From assembly GCA_004794785.1 (NCBI GenBank), contig SJOL01006400.1:398955-462954 (forward strand): a DNA stretch of 64,000 bases, given 5' to 3'. Shown here piece after piece: positions 25,801 to 39,400 of the stretch (its first letter is position 1; the number at the start of each line of letters is the position of its first letter). A program made the translations under genes and the position numbers. The notes under the pieces were generated by a model. It worked only from the letters and a program-made list of their open reading frames with translations. It was not told where the DNA came from and made no database searches. The DNA comes from Opisthorchis felineus. Its lineage: Eukaryota; Platyhelminthes; Trematoda; Opisthorchiida; Opisthorchiidae.

Positions 25801-28800
25801 CGAATAGCAATAAACGGGTGAACTGGTAATTGAACTTACCCTCGCCTAATGTACTCCATGGATTCCGACGATTCTGAAGAACCAGCAGCATACGAACTCT
25901 TCCGCAAGCATTGGGAAAAGACCTACTGCACACAGCCGTCCAATGATTTGGAAATAGAAGACAGCGCCCAGACAATTAAGGATGTGCAGGAGAGTTAAGC
26001 AGTTGATGAAATACACCATCTGGAAGAGGACAAATTTTTCACCAACAGGAATCATTTGCTTCCGACTTATCAACAGTAAGTTGTGGGGTGGATAAAAAGC
26101 GGGTAAAGATTAATGAGAATGCAGGTTAATTAGACAGAGTCTGTCCATTCAGAACAACCAAAACCGGTTATTTAGCCTTCACGAAAGATTTTCCCCACAA
26201 ACGCACTTAACACTATTAAGCAGGCATCATTTCTGTCAGAAAATCAGACTCCGATTTCTCCAATTTCCGCACCTTGCATGTATGTGCTAAGCATGATGAA
26301 CTTCACCTCGCTTCAAATTAGTTCACTTGAGACCACCAGCTAGGGTGCAAAGTAAAAAAGTTTTAGTTATATAGACGTAACACACTATTCACAGGGTTGT
26401 TGCAAACTCTTCGATAGCCCTAGACTGTTTTCGCCATTCAGGTAGGAGCAGTCCTCGAATTTTCCTGTGTGCAATGCCTAGATCAGAGCTGCCAAACAAA
26501 AGCAGGTATGACATTCTCAACGATATCATCAACGAAACGAGGGCGGGGAATTCATTAGTCATGTGCGGGTAAGCAGTGACCACAACGCTATCAAATAAAA
26601 GCCAAAATTCATATCTTGGTTCCCGGTTCATTTAGTTTCTTTTGAAGGATACATCGTCTCCGAAATGGCAACACTTTATTTCACACAACTAACTGAAATG
26701 CTTCTACTCATTGGGTTTGACGGCATTCACAGATTGGATGATGGTCTGCAAGGAGACGTTCAGGTACACACTCACCTGTGGGGTAACAATAAGTTTGTGT
26801 GATCCACCCAAAGAAAAGCTGTAACCCGATTTCAAAAATCGGAAACAAACCTACAGAACGACAGACCACACGAGCAACAGTGTTCTGTGACAGTTGTGGC
26901 CAATCGGGACACACTACTCCTGAGGTTCTAGAAAACTCCTTGACGGCCCACGTCAAGGTTCCGCCCTGTTTGGGGCTCATTAGATAGGTTCAGTTTCCGA
27001 TTTTCCGTCAATGTTCTACGCGAAACCAAATTGAAAGGAATTCACGAACTACCCTCGCTTACGCGCAAATTTTGTTTTAAAGGGGAACCCAACTGAACCC
27101 ACCTAAGTTGCTCGTTTATGTCGCCTTTGGCCATGGTGACTGCTACTGAACCCGGAGGTTCAGAGAAAGCGTCATTGCTGGAATTCCAATGTTTCGCTGG
27201 CAACTGTGCTCACGCGTAACTACTAGCGAGGGGGCAGTAGTTAAAGATGGAAAGAAGCGTGACTGCTAATCATGATAAAATGTATCATGGAGCTTTTTTA
27301 ACTTAGCAGGAACAAGGCCGTGCATAACAGGGTAAAATACTAGTATTATTTCTATGATCAGCAAGAGCACACGTGAAAATAGGGTGAAGATCCGAATATT
27401 CACTCTTTCATCAAATGACAAAAGTATGATCGGGAACTGAAAAAAACACCATTAAAAGAAACGTGCTTTATGGGTGAGTGCAAAACAGATCAGACCAATT
27501 TATTTTGGGCTTCGGACGCTTCGCATGAGCGTTATGGCTTGAGAGATAAACCACTGGCCTGGACCAAGTTCGTATTTGTTCAAACTCCATATTAAAAGAG
27601 ACCAACATTTCTTTCCCCCCGGGGAATCAGTTCTCGTTTTCCCTTGCAGATATTTCTGCAGTGGATTCTTCACTGATAACACACACCATTAATGAAACAT
27701 TGATATGCTCAATCGCAAATCGAAACCAATATCCTTTTTTTCATCAAGAGTAAATGGATCCGACACGTGATCCGACAGTCTATGGCTGTAACCTGTGGGT
27801 AACGCGTTTTCTAACCTATTTGTGCAACTGTTTGGCCTCCATTATTGCTTCTCCGGTGAAGTTTTGGTTGATTGTGGTGGAAAGTGTTTTTGCTTCATCA
27901 TCCATCTTGGACGTAAAAGTAAATCACACCAAGAAAAGACGACGCCTAGTTAACCTGGATGCCAACCTATGATTGTATTGGACAGAGGCCAAACCAGTAG
28001 AACTGGTCATGGTTTGAGGTCAGTTCCCGCGTACAGAACTTGCGCAAAAACGTGAGCACAACCACAGAATTAACACTTCAATATGTCACAAGCTGACATG
28101 CTGACAATGTTAACTCTATTAATAAAGGACCGCTTGCCATCAAGCCCAGCTGTAAGATACACGGTTCACAAACCAACTTGCAACTAGTTTTGATGAAGAC
28201 AAATTCAAAGCTGCTGGTCAGATTCGGAGTTACTTTTGGTGTCAGAGCCCTCACTATCTTAAAGTTCTAAATGTAGGGTTAAAGCAAGCAGCGTGATCCT
28301 CTGGATGCGCCATGAGGTTAGCAGGCCGGGGTTGGGTCATCATACAATCATTGGGGCCGGATCAAATTGCTCGGCCCACAGTTGGTTTGTCTATGGCAAA
28401 CTGGAACTTCCGATAATAAATCTCCCTCATTCTTATCCGCACTTGACTTAAAACATAACTATACAGGGAATAATATTTGTTTCAAGAGTTGCAGGGTGTG
28501 TCCTGAGCTGACTAATAAAAAAGACAATGTCCCAGCCGCAGTGTTGATCTACAATTCTATCGTCATAAAAACGGTTGGTCTGCCTAGCACCAAATTCCGC
28601 GGACATCTGATTATACTCGGTTTAAAAAAGTGGTATTTTTAGAAAAGAAATATGGTCTAGCTACGAAATGAATTCACTAGGGCCAGCCAATAAGGCAGAA
28701 CGCTTTAATATATCTCGTTATTTACACTATCCACAACAACTACAATTTCGTTGTGACACTGTAGTACATATTCAGCACAAAATCACCTTTGCCTGTGGTA

Positions 28801-31800
28801 CTAAATTGAGTCTAGATTACTGACACAATATTTACTCGTCTGACCTAGACGACCAGCCCTGAAGATAGGTGCACAGACACACCTAACCGATGCACAACTA
28901 TGAGTTTCACTTGTTCTGGTTTACTGAATTTTCGAATAAGCTAAAACGATCTTTGACAACCATATTTTGCAAAACGGCAGTCCGAGGAGGGAAATTGTGG
29001 TGATCCAACAATAGCGCTTACCAAAAGTGGTAGCAGGTCTATTGTGCAATTCCACAATAAAATATACCACTTTTGCTTAAGTTGCCTCCAGTTCCCGTTG
29101 GGAACATCTAGGGGGGAGTCTGAATATAGTCTATATGTTCCGTTCACCGGGACATTTATCTAGTAAGGAGTGTGCACTTTGTCGAACACTTTGCTGAGGT
29201 AGTCATTTTGCAATTGGAAAAATTGTATGAAGTTATTTTTCCTGCTGAACGGCAGGATAACTTATCACCGTAGTAGACTTTGTCTCCGACCATCTTTTAG
29301 ATTGTGCAGATACGCAATGCAAAAATATCCCGACCAGGAAGGTCACGCTAAAATGGTTCCCTGTTCATCTTGGTGAAATATGAGTAAAGCGCTGAAAAAT
29401 TAAACGGACAAATATGTCTGCTCCAGTATAGTACTTGAGCGACAGATGTAAGAATATCAAAGCAGAGTTTATGCGCAGAATCGGTTGCTGCGTTCCAAAA
29501 CTACGGAAGTAGTCAGAGTCTCCTATTTACAGAACATCCCACTCACAAGGTTGCTAAGATCTTTCCGACAATCCACTATCAGCTTTTCCTTTTTTGGGGC
29601 TCATTATATTGCCACAGTTTCCAAGATTCCATTAATCTTATGTAATAATTGAACATCAAACCGTATGCAGCTGTCGAATGACACTCATTTGCAAAGTAGT
29701 TTGGTTTGAAATGGGGGTTCCTTGAATCCTAGCTGAATCGCCAGTTCATTTCAGTGATCACTTCCATTTGAAGGGTCATAGACGATAAATCTAGGTGGCA
29801 TCCCTTCGAGTTTCTCGTTAACACAAACTTAAGTTGTAACTAATTGGATTTCGTCAATACTTAAACTTGCACTATTCTCAAAAGGTGTCTCATTGATTTT
29901 TCGTTCCCATCGTGTCACTAAGTGTTAAAGGAAATGCCTGACTTTGGTAACCCACATTCGGTTCTGCATTTCTATGTGCATCAGTTTGGACCGATGAGTG
30001 CAACTTGATTTCGGTTACTCACTAGACCCCAAGTTATGGACTGGTTGTTTCGCCAACAGGTTTTTGATACTTACTTCACTAGTAAAAGTGAATAAATTGG
30101 TAACTCGAAGAAAACACCTAATAAGTGAGGTTGACCTGATAAGAATATGGCCATCCATTTGTTGTTCCTTATGGGCATCTCACTGAAGAACGAATCCCGG
30201 TCTACCAGGATGCCCTAACTTTCCAGGAAAATACAATTCATTTTGCAGAAAAAGCTGCCCAGCACAAAAGTGTTCTGTTATACGTTGTTGTATTTATGGG
30301 TGGTATTCAAATAAACTGTGTCTAGCCGTCAGTAACAAGGTGCAAACGCCAGGTGCACCTGACCATAACTATAGTTATGCAATTATGTAGTAAACTGTTT
30401 TCCTTAGGCACTCTAAAAGCAGGCCACTTTTAACGTGGATAGTATTCGAGAATTAACTCAATTTCACCCACTTTAAATATGACTGACTGGGTTTAGTGAG
30501 AACCTAGCCGCACTTCAATATTTTGAAGCTGATATGGCAGCTTTTATCGTAGATTTCATCCTGCACGTTGAGAAGCCAAGGAGTTCCGCGATTCATCAAA
30601 ATGTTTTCCCTCTGAATTTCGGAATACAGCACAACGTTAATCCTAATCAAAACTTTGATTAAATTGTTGATTGTAAATTATTTTGGCAAAATTAAATTCC
30701 CGGTATTAAGGACGGAGAAAGTTAAAAGAATAGGAAGCATCGAACACGAACATTTAGGGTAGGATGGTTGGGACTCATGAGAAGCTGTTCCTCAAGAAAT
30801 AAGGTATGCAGTATAAACTACTGTCCCATACAAGTGGTTGCTCCGTACAATACTCATTATCAATGGAAAACAGGTTCGTTTTATACACTTCCAGAATGGT
30901 ACGAATCGTGGTAGCATCTTTTGGAAGCGTAAGTGTCTGTCATACTACTTCACTTTAGTATTAACCTTGGCGGTGTTTGACACTTTAGAATAGACTATCT
31001 CTTGAACAAATTGCGTCTGCTCCTAAATGTTTTTCTCCTACTTGTTTTGAAACTTGAAAATACTCTAAATCCACTTCGACTGTCGCATCAGGAATAATGT
31101 TAGTTTTTAGAGTTTTAGGCTTTGTATTGATTCGCAACATTACACACTGACATTTCATCCTTGGTAGTAGCACTGACTCGTGGCATTTTCCAGGAAATAT
31201 GTTCTCGAATATGGTTACTTGTTCTGTATGGGGAAAAGGCGGTCCGATTTGCACAAAGTACGCGCGTTCGTCAAACGACATTTTGGACAGCCGCTGTCCA
31301 GTACGACTCCACCGTTTCATGTTCATAGTAACCGGCGAGCGCCACAAGAGGAAGCGAATTCGATTTGTCATTTCCATGAGCCATATCAGCTAATGGGGAA
31401 CGCAATGAACTTCGTTCCAGCTTTAAAAAATAGTCGATTTTAAAGAGACGTTACATATTTGACCTCTGAAGTACAATCCCACTTTATGAAGAACGATGCA
31501 TCTACAATGTAAATTTGAGGCTCTAAGTTGATCTGCATTAACTGCTTGTGCCAACACAGTAATTGGTAGATGTACGAAAGCCGCGAAACGACACGAACTA
31601 TGATGGCTGGACTGAATGGGACAGTCATTCCAAATCAAACGTCCAACATATAATCTAAATTGGTCTCTGTAATTTATACCATGCTGCCATACAAACAGTG
31701 AAAAAGGCACCTGGAACAACAAGGTTACGGGAAGAATTCATTTTGTGCACTCTGTTCTGCCGCAAAACGTGTGAAACAGCATAAGATGGACAGCACGACG

Positions 31801-32042
31801 TGGCCAATCAATAAAATTGAAGCAGTCTCAGAATGACCCTTTCTGACCACAGATGACAGGCTTAAAAGGACTAATTAATATGGACTCAATCAACTTTAAC
31901 CCTTGTGCGTACATGATTTATGCTCTGACCCGGAACGGTGAGCTGAGTTCAACACTGTGACTTGTGTCAGTTAGATTGCTAGTGATTGACAATTCAGTTG
32001 CGATTCAGGGAAGAGTGGTAAAGAATGATTGCACATCAAATA
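19895..32042. other. Long gene-free stretch with purine-rich blocks
   Basis: About 12 kb without a supported gene. By eye, the plus strand is rich in A and G at about 20300-22100 and 24780-25830, as is common for the sense strand of old retrotransposon coding regions, but no reverse transcriptase, integrase or protease motif is readable. A zinc-knuckle-like C-x2-C-x4-H pattern lacking its last Cys occurs at about 26886-26912 plus. The longest frame, 30985-31377 minus (130 codons), is unrecognised. Confidence 0.5.
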
Positions 32043-32196
32043 AACACATGATATTCTGAGAGATATCAACTTGTTCTAGGCAGGGCGAAAGTTCATAAGG
32101 GGTTTTAAAACAGTGTTTAGTGAGAGTTGTTCCATTTGGAAAGCACCTATGAACGTTTACCCTAGAACGCACTGATCTCTCAGAATATCATGTGTT
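32043..32196. repeat. Foldback element with 22-bp perfect terminal arms
   Basis: AACACATGATATTCTGAGAG with two more bases (32043-32064) is exactly reverse-complemented at 32175-32196. Imperfect pairing continues inward, including GTTCATAAGG (32091-32100) against CCTATGAAC (32146-32154), leaving a loop of about 45 bases. The whole unit of about 154 bp looks like a miniature inverted-repeat element or foldback transposon. I see no clear target-site duplication. Confidence 0.8.
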
Positions 32197-33018
32197 CATA
32201 TGGAGTACAGTTACTTTTAACCAAATCCTCCCATATTAAAACTGATTTTTTAGGTAATTAATTGGAATCTCACTCAGGTGTCGTCAAGGGTGCAAAACCT
32301 GCTTTTCAAATTATTGTGAACCAACTGTCACTATATACTTAAAAAATGCACGCGGTACTTTAGTTTCAGAATCAACTTTTCTTGTCTTATTTCTGCCGCT
32401 AATATAACTTGTTTTTCTGGGTCCTTTTTGTATACTGGTTGGTGACTTTAACATGTCTGGCTATTTCTGCCTAAATTCCCTAAGTGAACAGATGTCGCGA
32501 GCTCTCCCAAAGACCTGAGGCAAAACGCCATTTTGTTTGCAATCAATCTTAGCACCTTCGGCGTTTAAAAGCACTTGCCCACAACGGGAAGAAACGTAGG
32601 ACTCATGCGCCGCAAAATTCACATGAGCTAAAAATCATATGCTGTACAGCAAGTGAAATGTGCTATTCAGCACACATTTTAACCACTGGGTTTTCCATTT
32701 TCCATGGTCCCTTAGCACATTTCCCTGTTCTGTTTAACTTTCTCGGCTGCTGCCTAGTTAGCCTTGACAGAATCTACTGATGAAGCAGCTGCGGAGGAAT
32801 AAGGGGTATGCTTACGAAAGTGGAGGATGCGCAGAGTTCGGATGGTTGGCTCGGGAAATCAGAATCTGAATTCAAAAAAACTCTCGTGAGATGTGGCGGG
32901 CCTTGCAGCAGTTATGTGACGAAGGATAAAAGGTGAGTTAGACTTTTCTTGCACTTGACAAGCCCCAACAATAATTTGCCAAACCTATTAACTGAACTCG
33001 TCGGAACCTACGGATGTT
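32197..33018. other. No gene recognised
   Basis: AT-rich spacer between the foldback element and the pair of family 1 SINE copies. No open frame of note. Confidence 0.55.
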
Positions 33019-33180
33019 GTAATGGAGATTTCGGCCAGCAGGTTAAAGCCACTTATGCCAAAAGGCTGGGAAACCCTGACAAATCGTACAACACCGTACA
33101 TTAGCAGTGCGCATACCACGAATCTCCCGAGAGATTCGAATCCATCTCTTGTGGCTGGTAGTTACGGACTAAGCCATGCG
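33019..33180 (-). mobile_element. Family 1 SINE copy with strong B box
   Basis: The minus strand reads ATGGCTTAGTCCG (A-box-like, near 33165-33178), then GGATTCGAATC (33133-33143), a near-consensus polymerase III B box, then GTATGCGCACTG and a scrambled hammerhead region (about 33075-33112). The family tail follows: CCAGCCTTTTGGCATAAGTGG and CGAAATCTCCATTA, ending near 33020. It is the copy with the best B box and one of the worst ribozyme cores (CTAATGT, no GAAA). A long plus-strand open frame across this element (33022-33528) is a by-product of the repeat and not a gene. Confidence 0.62.
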
Positions 33181-33383
33181 GGCACGATCAGCAGAGTAAG
33201 TAAGTTGCACATGGACTGGATACAGCGCCACTCATCCTTCAAATACTGGTTTATATCACGTAGTCACTTGTTGATTGGCTTCTCAAACAACAGCTTCTCA
33301 GATGGAGGTTTTAATCGTGGTGCGAATTATTCTTCCTCTGAGTTCATTGCAGTTTGCCGGTGGTATAAGGGGATGCGTAAATT

Positions 33384-33470
33384 GCAATCAAGATTTGCCA
33401 TAAAAGTGAAGTCAACCTATGCCGAAAGCTGGAAAGCACTGTACACCTGTTGCATTCTTATAATCATCAC
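33384..33470 (-). mobile_element. Family 1 SINE, 3'-part fragment
   Basis: On the minus strand GATGATTATAAGAATGCAAC is followed by AGGTGTACAGTGCTTTCCAGC, GGCATAGGTTGACTTCAC and CAAATCTTGATTG. These match the hammerhead 3' half and tail of the family in order. The tRNA-like 5' part is not recognisable upstream. It lies about 360 bases from the 33.0 kb copy in the same orientation. Confidence 0.5.
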
Positions 33471-36400
33471 CTACGGATGCGTTGTTATGAATAGCATAGC
33501 AAGAGAGGTGCACAAGACACGCTTCTAGTAAAGTTAGGCAAAAATTGTGATCCCAATATTCGATGGCTGTTTGCAGAGTGTGATGGTATTCTTGGTGAAT
33601 GAACATTTATCCCGGTTACTCACTGACTGACTGTTGACGGGTGGCTAATATCACACCGGTGCCGAAGAGAATGACAAAAGGAATTCGGCTGTTCTATTGA
33701 GAACGCTTGAATATGTGCTCCCTTTCGAGTACCGCGTGTATTGTCGGACCAAATTCCCATCAAATCACTTTCGCTCCACACTGGACGTTGTTGGATCTAT
33801 AGTTGACTCAATAAAACCTGTGATTTATTTTATCTACTGCTGTTTATTTCGACGTTTGGGAAAGGGAGATTCTTTACTCTTGCGCTAACGTAGGTGAATA
33901 GAGTCTTTTCAGACTAGGTCACAAGGCACACGCGCTATGTAGGCATGTGCTACGTTCCCATTGCCCAATGTGTATTCTCCTCCGTTTACCTTCTCCTTTT
34001 ACGTGCAACACATTTCCACTCCTAACCTTCTAGGCCAGTGCAAGCGCCGGTAACACAGGATCTGTCCCTCAGGTGATCTGGAGCTACCAAATGTACTGAA
34101 TCAGGGTACTGTTTCTTCATTCAAGTGCTCTCCTTCCTGATTTTTTAAAATAAAGTAAAACATTTTTTACTCGCTCTTTCCCGGTCTGTTTTACTGTCAT
34201 CTGCTGAGTAACTATTACCTCTTCAACTTTTTGCCAAGTCCCGCCCCCAGAGTTTCTGTAAAATAGTTGGGTGTGACTTAATCAAGCACCCTCACGTGAA
34301 TCCGCAATTCCAAGAATTCTTTGGTCCAACTTTTTATGCCACTGGAGTAAGAACGCTCCCCGTTCCAATCTGTCGTATTCACAGTTTTGTTGGGGCATGT
34401 ATTCGCCTCCACAATTTCCTTCTGCTCTATCCATAAATGCTGTAGAAGGATTATGTTTCATTATCAGGTCAGATAATCATCGTCATATGTACAGGTAATA
34501 GTTGTTTTTATATGTAGCAGGCAAGCAGGCATCCAAAGGATTCTTTCTGAAGCAGTTCAGTTTTTCTATCTTGTAATCAGTAAAGCCATGTCTACTCAAG
34601 GCCCCCTTTCCAGATAGAGACGCTTGCCCCTCAGAACTTCATATGTCCTAATACTATGAGCCCCTACGTGCCCAGTGTACTAGCTGAACCCACAGTCCTG
34701 CATGTCTCACCTGCTGGAAAGTGTTTACTGCTGGATGGTTCAGGAGACTTTTTCAAAACTAACCGAATTGTTTCATTGTTTACACGTGCTATCGTTGTAA
34801 AGTTATACGCTGGAATCTGCTTTCGAACGCATAAGCCTTTAACCGACTTGATCTGGGTCGTCTCGAAATACCCGTTTACTGAATTTGGTTCATCTTGACG
34901 AATGAGTATCAAAGGTTAGTTTTTGGGCATCTCGGATACTAAGGACGATTCCGCACCAACTGAGGGATAAAATGATTTCATTTGGACGGACAGTAAATGT
35001 GATGAGGATCGCTTCAGTGGGTCACAGCAATTAGAGGAATGCGGGAAAGTAGATAGTACTCAGAGTCAGAGATACCATCTGATTAAAGGGGTCTCATGCA
35101 TTCCAGATCTAGGCAAAATCGTCGAAGTAAAATGGAACAGATACTGGTGGGTCATGATTTTGTAGCTGGAGTGTAAGCAAACACATAATCTTTTGCTTAC
35201 AGAGGTGCTGTTTTACCACTTCTGTCAACATTGCTACTGCCATTTGTTGCACATGTAGACCTACACTTCACAATAATCCGCTAATTTCGATGGTATAACA
35301 GACAAAATCTGACAGCTTCATGAGTGTAACCTTTAAGACGGCTTCGATCATAAACGAAAAGTTCGAACCTTGGACTGAACAATCATCCACGTGAGACGCA
35401 TACGCGAATAACCAAACATGACGTGAAACGTTTACAGCGGCTCATTTGCTTGGGGAATCCTCTCTGTAAAATTAATAACGCCGACTGAAAAATGTTATTT
35501 TAGTGGCAGTTTTGAATTACTTTTAAAACATTCATTCGGAGAAAACGCTGTAGAATTTATAGTATTACCAAGATACGGGTACGGTGAAAGCACACCATCT
35601 AAGTTGAGTGTGACTCTGCGAAGTGAGAAAGTTCGGTGGAATTTTCTCCTCTAAGTAACTAGTTGAAACAACCAGATATACTTTAGTGCGATCAAATTTT
35701 CACCGTAAGGCAACACAGTGCTCTGCTGTTCACAGCCTAATTCCGGCACAGATCGGTATTCGTTTTAAGTTTTCTGCTAAAAAATAGTTCCTTCAGATTT
35801 TCCAGTAACCTTTTTAAGCTTTCGCCTTACACTTTTGACTCCCACCATCTATGGCCATCAGTTCAATGAATGCTGGTATTTTGTAATCTATCACAGATGT
35901 AGGCATATTTTTTCGGTACCCCAATCAATCAAGTACCTGTGGTATGTAGTTAGGCGCCACCAATATATACGTGAGCTATCCTTGTTCGTCACATAAAACC
36001 CTAAGGTTTTATGGTGTTCTACCCCAATGTAACCAGCGCTCATGTAGAGTTCACCTGTTTGACTACTCCAGTTGACGAGTTTTCTTTAGAAGCGTTGTTG
36101 ATTGCCCACATAGTAGAACCTATAAGTAGAAAAGTTCATCTCCATACTAAAGATGGATTGCCCTGTTCTCTCTCTGTCTCAAGCCCATTCTTCCTCTTAT
36201 CTAGGCCTCGCTTAATGTCATTTGCATACTCAAGGCCATTATCAATTGTGATAGCTGTGCCCAGATTTTACCGAAGTTGTAATGGTGGAAAATTTGCATC
36301 AATTTGAATAAAGTGCCCGGCCAATCACAGAGTTCTGATGTTTAGATTCACAAACTTTGGTTGTAAGCTTGGGCTAACAATGTTTTATCGTAAGTGTCAG

Positions 36401-39400
36401 CCTACGCTAGACCCCACAAGGGAACGAAGAAACACCTCGTCGATGATGACGGGTTACGTAAGAAGTAGGATTAGACCAAATTCCGTGTGTTTATTACATA
36501 TTTTTGTTCACTGTATATTGGTCGCTTTTAAATATGAAAGCTGGTGATTTGACAATACCTTCTGCCTATGGTTGTAGACAATAAAATCGCGCCCAACTCT
36601 TAGTATGTGCGTATATCTATGCTTGTTTCGTTAACCGAAAACGGATTTATGGAACGTTGTTTGAACTTAACATATATTTTTTTGTCGTTGTAAACAAGAA
36701 GAAGCGTAGTGAAGTGACCTGAAGGACAGCTGACCCAATGCCCTCCCCCCGATTTGGCGTGAACCCACCAGAATAATTGCGCCAAGACACGTGAATTCTA
36801 CATATCCCGCAACCACCCATAACTAACCCAATGCAGGTTGAATGATCGGCCTTTCTCCTATGAATGAATGCTTTATTCTAGTAGCTTACATCCAAAAAGG
36901 ACAGAATGCTGGAAAATGGGTGGAAAAAACCTTATTTCAGCATTCTTCTGTCAGGCTCACAAGAAATTTGTCAATGTTAGCATATTGTCCACAACTTTGC
37001 AAGGCAAAAGACAGGACATATTTCCGTGCATTTTACAAAGACCTCATGGAAATCGTTTTCGGCATGCTGTGTCACGCTTGTAACCGAAATGTATTCATTC
37101 GTCCAAAATCTACCTCTGCTTTCGTACAATTATTAACTAATAGGGCTTCTACGAGTAGTGGGGTGGTTTTGCACCCCAGGATGGTCCATGTTTTCGTATT
37201 GATAAAGTATTCCCATGTATCTAGGAGTTTAACAATGGTGTTCAAATTGCTTGTATGATCAAGTACCAGAGCAGGAAATGTGCTGACACATATTATATTT
37301 GCATCTGTGAGCTGGAATCTTTTGTACGGTTTGATGTTTGTATGGGTTACCTAAAAGTTTGCTAAAGGTCGTCCTCCTGGTTTTTACGGATACCATCTTC
37401 CTCTTTGCGGTCTCCGATGCCGTTTGTTGATGGAAGCGACGTGAAATGCTTTCTCTTAAATTGTGATATATGGCAACAACCACTCCCCTTCTTGAGTTTT
37501 GTGGACCACAAAGCGACCGAATTTTGAAAACCGATTGCCCAGGATTTTCGTCCTTATTGGGTACACTTATAAGTGTGCACCTAACAAACTATTCGAGCTT
37601 TACTTACATTGTAGTTTTGCTTCAAATGACCTCTGGTTTGGTCTCTTCTGATAATTGAACGCTGATAATCGACGGTCATGTGCCCCACTTGGCGGATGAA
37701 AGTGCCTGGTGTGCTAATATGCTGAATTCAATGGCAGACTAACGCATGCAAAAGATGAACACTACGCAAAAGGCACACTCTCCTACAGTATCTAGATCTC
37801 ACACAGTGCTGGCCCTGACCTAGTAAAATCTGTCCCGAAATGTAAAAAATGATGAATGTCCTTAGCACTTTGCAAGGAAAAAATTTTTGTAGAATGCAAT
37901 CTTGTGTTTTGGTTATACCCTATCTTGATCAAGCTTTGAAACCCCACAACTGGAAAAAAATGTAACCGCCAGACGGACTTTAAATATGTTGGCAGTTTTC
38001 CTATATGAGTTCAGGAAAAACTGATAATGCTTATCATGGCGGAGATAGGTACTGTAATTTAATTCAGAGCATTATTTCGTGAGTCCGAAAGTGACTTCAA
38101 CTTAGTTGTGCATTTGATTATAATGCCAGAACAAATCTAATCCACATATTTCTTTATAAAGTCGGATAAAGGTGAAAGGGTTTCTCTGTGGCTCACGGCA
38201 AGAAATGTCCCTCAAGAAGTATATTTGAAGAGGAAATTAGAGATTAAAATAGAACCCCAGGCAAAGTTTCTGGTTTTCTCTAAATGGAATGATACACTTT
38301 GACTTCGTCGTGAACTCAGACGATGTACTTTCAAACTGAATCAAAGTCGTGTCCCTTCTAAAAGGCCAGGGAAGACGGTGTCAACAGATAATGAAGAAAT
38401 TATTACGGGGCATAATCAAGCACAGATGCAAAAATCTGTTGTAAGGTAGTTATGTTTCCATTGACATATTCCATTTAACTTCCCCTTTATTGATTCGCGT
38501 CCACTTAGTTTGTTAGTTGTTAGTTTGTTTGATGGTCTACTACTGAGGTTTTTCAGGAGATCGTATATGTTTGCGACAACGTTTATGAAGATCTTCATGT
38601 TACAAGATGTGCTCGACGGCCCTATATGTGGAAATGTAGTGGAAGTCGGTAGTGCAGATGATCCAAACTATGAAGCATTTAACATCCTATAAAACTACAC
38701 TTCATAGAAGCATGTAGCCAACTCCTCAAAGATTTTTCCTTACGAAACTTTCACATTTTCCAAACCATATACGAAAATGTTTTGTTAAGGATAAATAATG
38801 CATTCGAAATACGATCCCGGATGGTAGCAGTTTGCTAACAAACGACTTTACTGCGATTGGAAACACCAATCAGATAGATGGTTAGACGCGAATCTCGAAA
38901 AGGTACGAATGTGGGTGAAATTGTATTTCATATTGTGATGGCATTTTCTGTCAATGAAGTCGCGCAAGCCAGAAGCTTTTGTTGAAAAGCGTCAGAAATC
39001 TTGGAGCATCTTTCTCAGAGACATCACTTGTGAAGTGAGAACTTTATATTCACTGTTTTTTGACAAACAGCAAAGTTCTGCGCCTTTTGTTGGCTGCAAG
39101 TAGGCCGATATTAATAAAATTGTTCTGAAGAATCCAGATCCACTAAATTGTTTAAAGGATAAGATCAGTCCAACTACTGTTCTTATCAAGTCATATTTTA
39201 CTGAGGTTTAGTGCATTCAAGGTTTAATCTTTCATTATTCTTACTCAGTTTCCCCAACAGTGTGACTGCCTCCAGTATGTGGAATTAAAAACGGCTTCAA
39301 AGGCAATGCATTTGAAAAACGGTCACAAATATGTTTCACGGGGGTTTTGCTTGAGTTGCATTCCCATCTTATTTTCACAACTCAATCTATATTGTATATG

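Noticed and set aside
33022..33528. 168-codon plus-strand open frame
   Set aside because: It runs antisense through two family 1 SINE copies; its residues are explained by the repeat sequence and show no domain.
36842..37258. 138-codon ATG-initiated plus-strand frame
   Set aside because: About one frame this long is expected by chance in 64 kb of this composition by my rough estimate; no domain or splice support.
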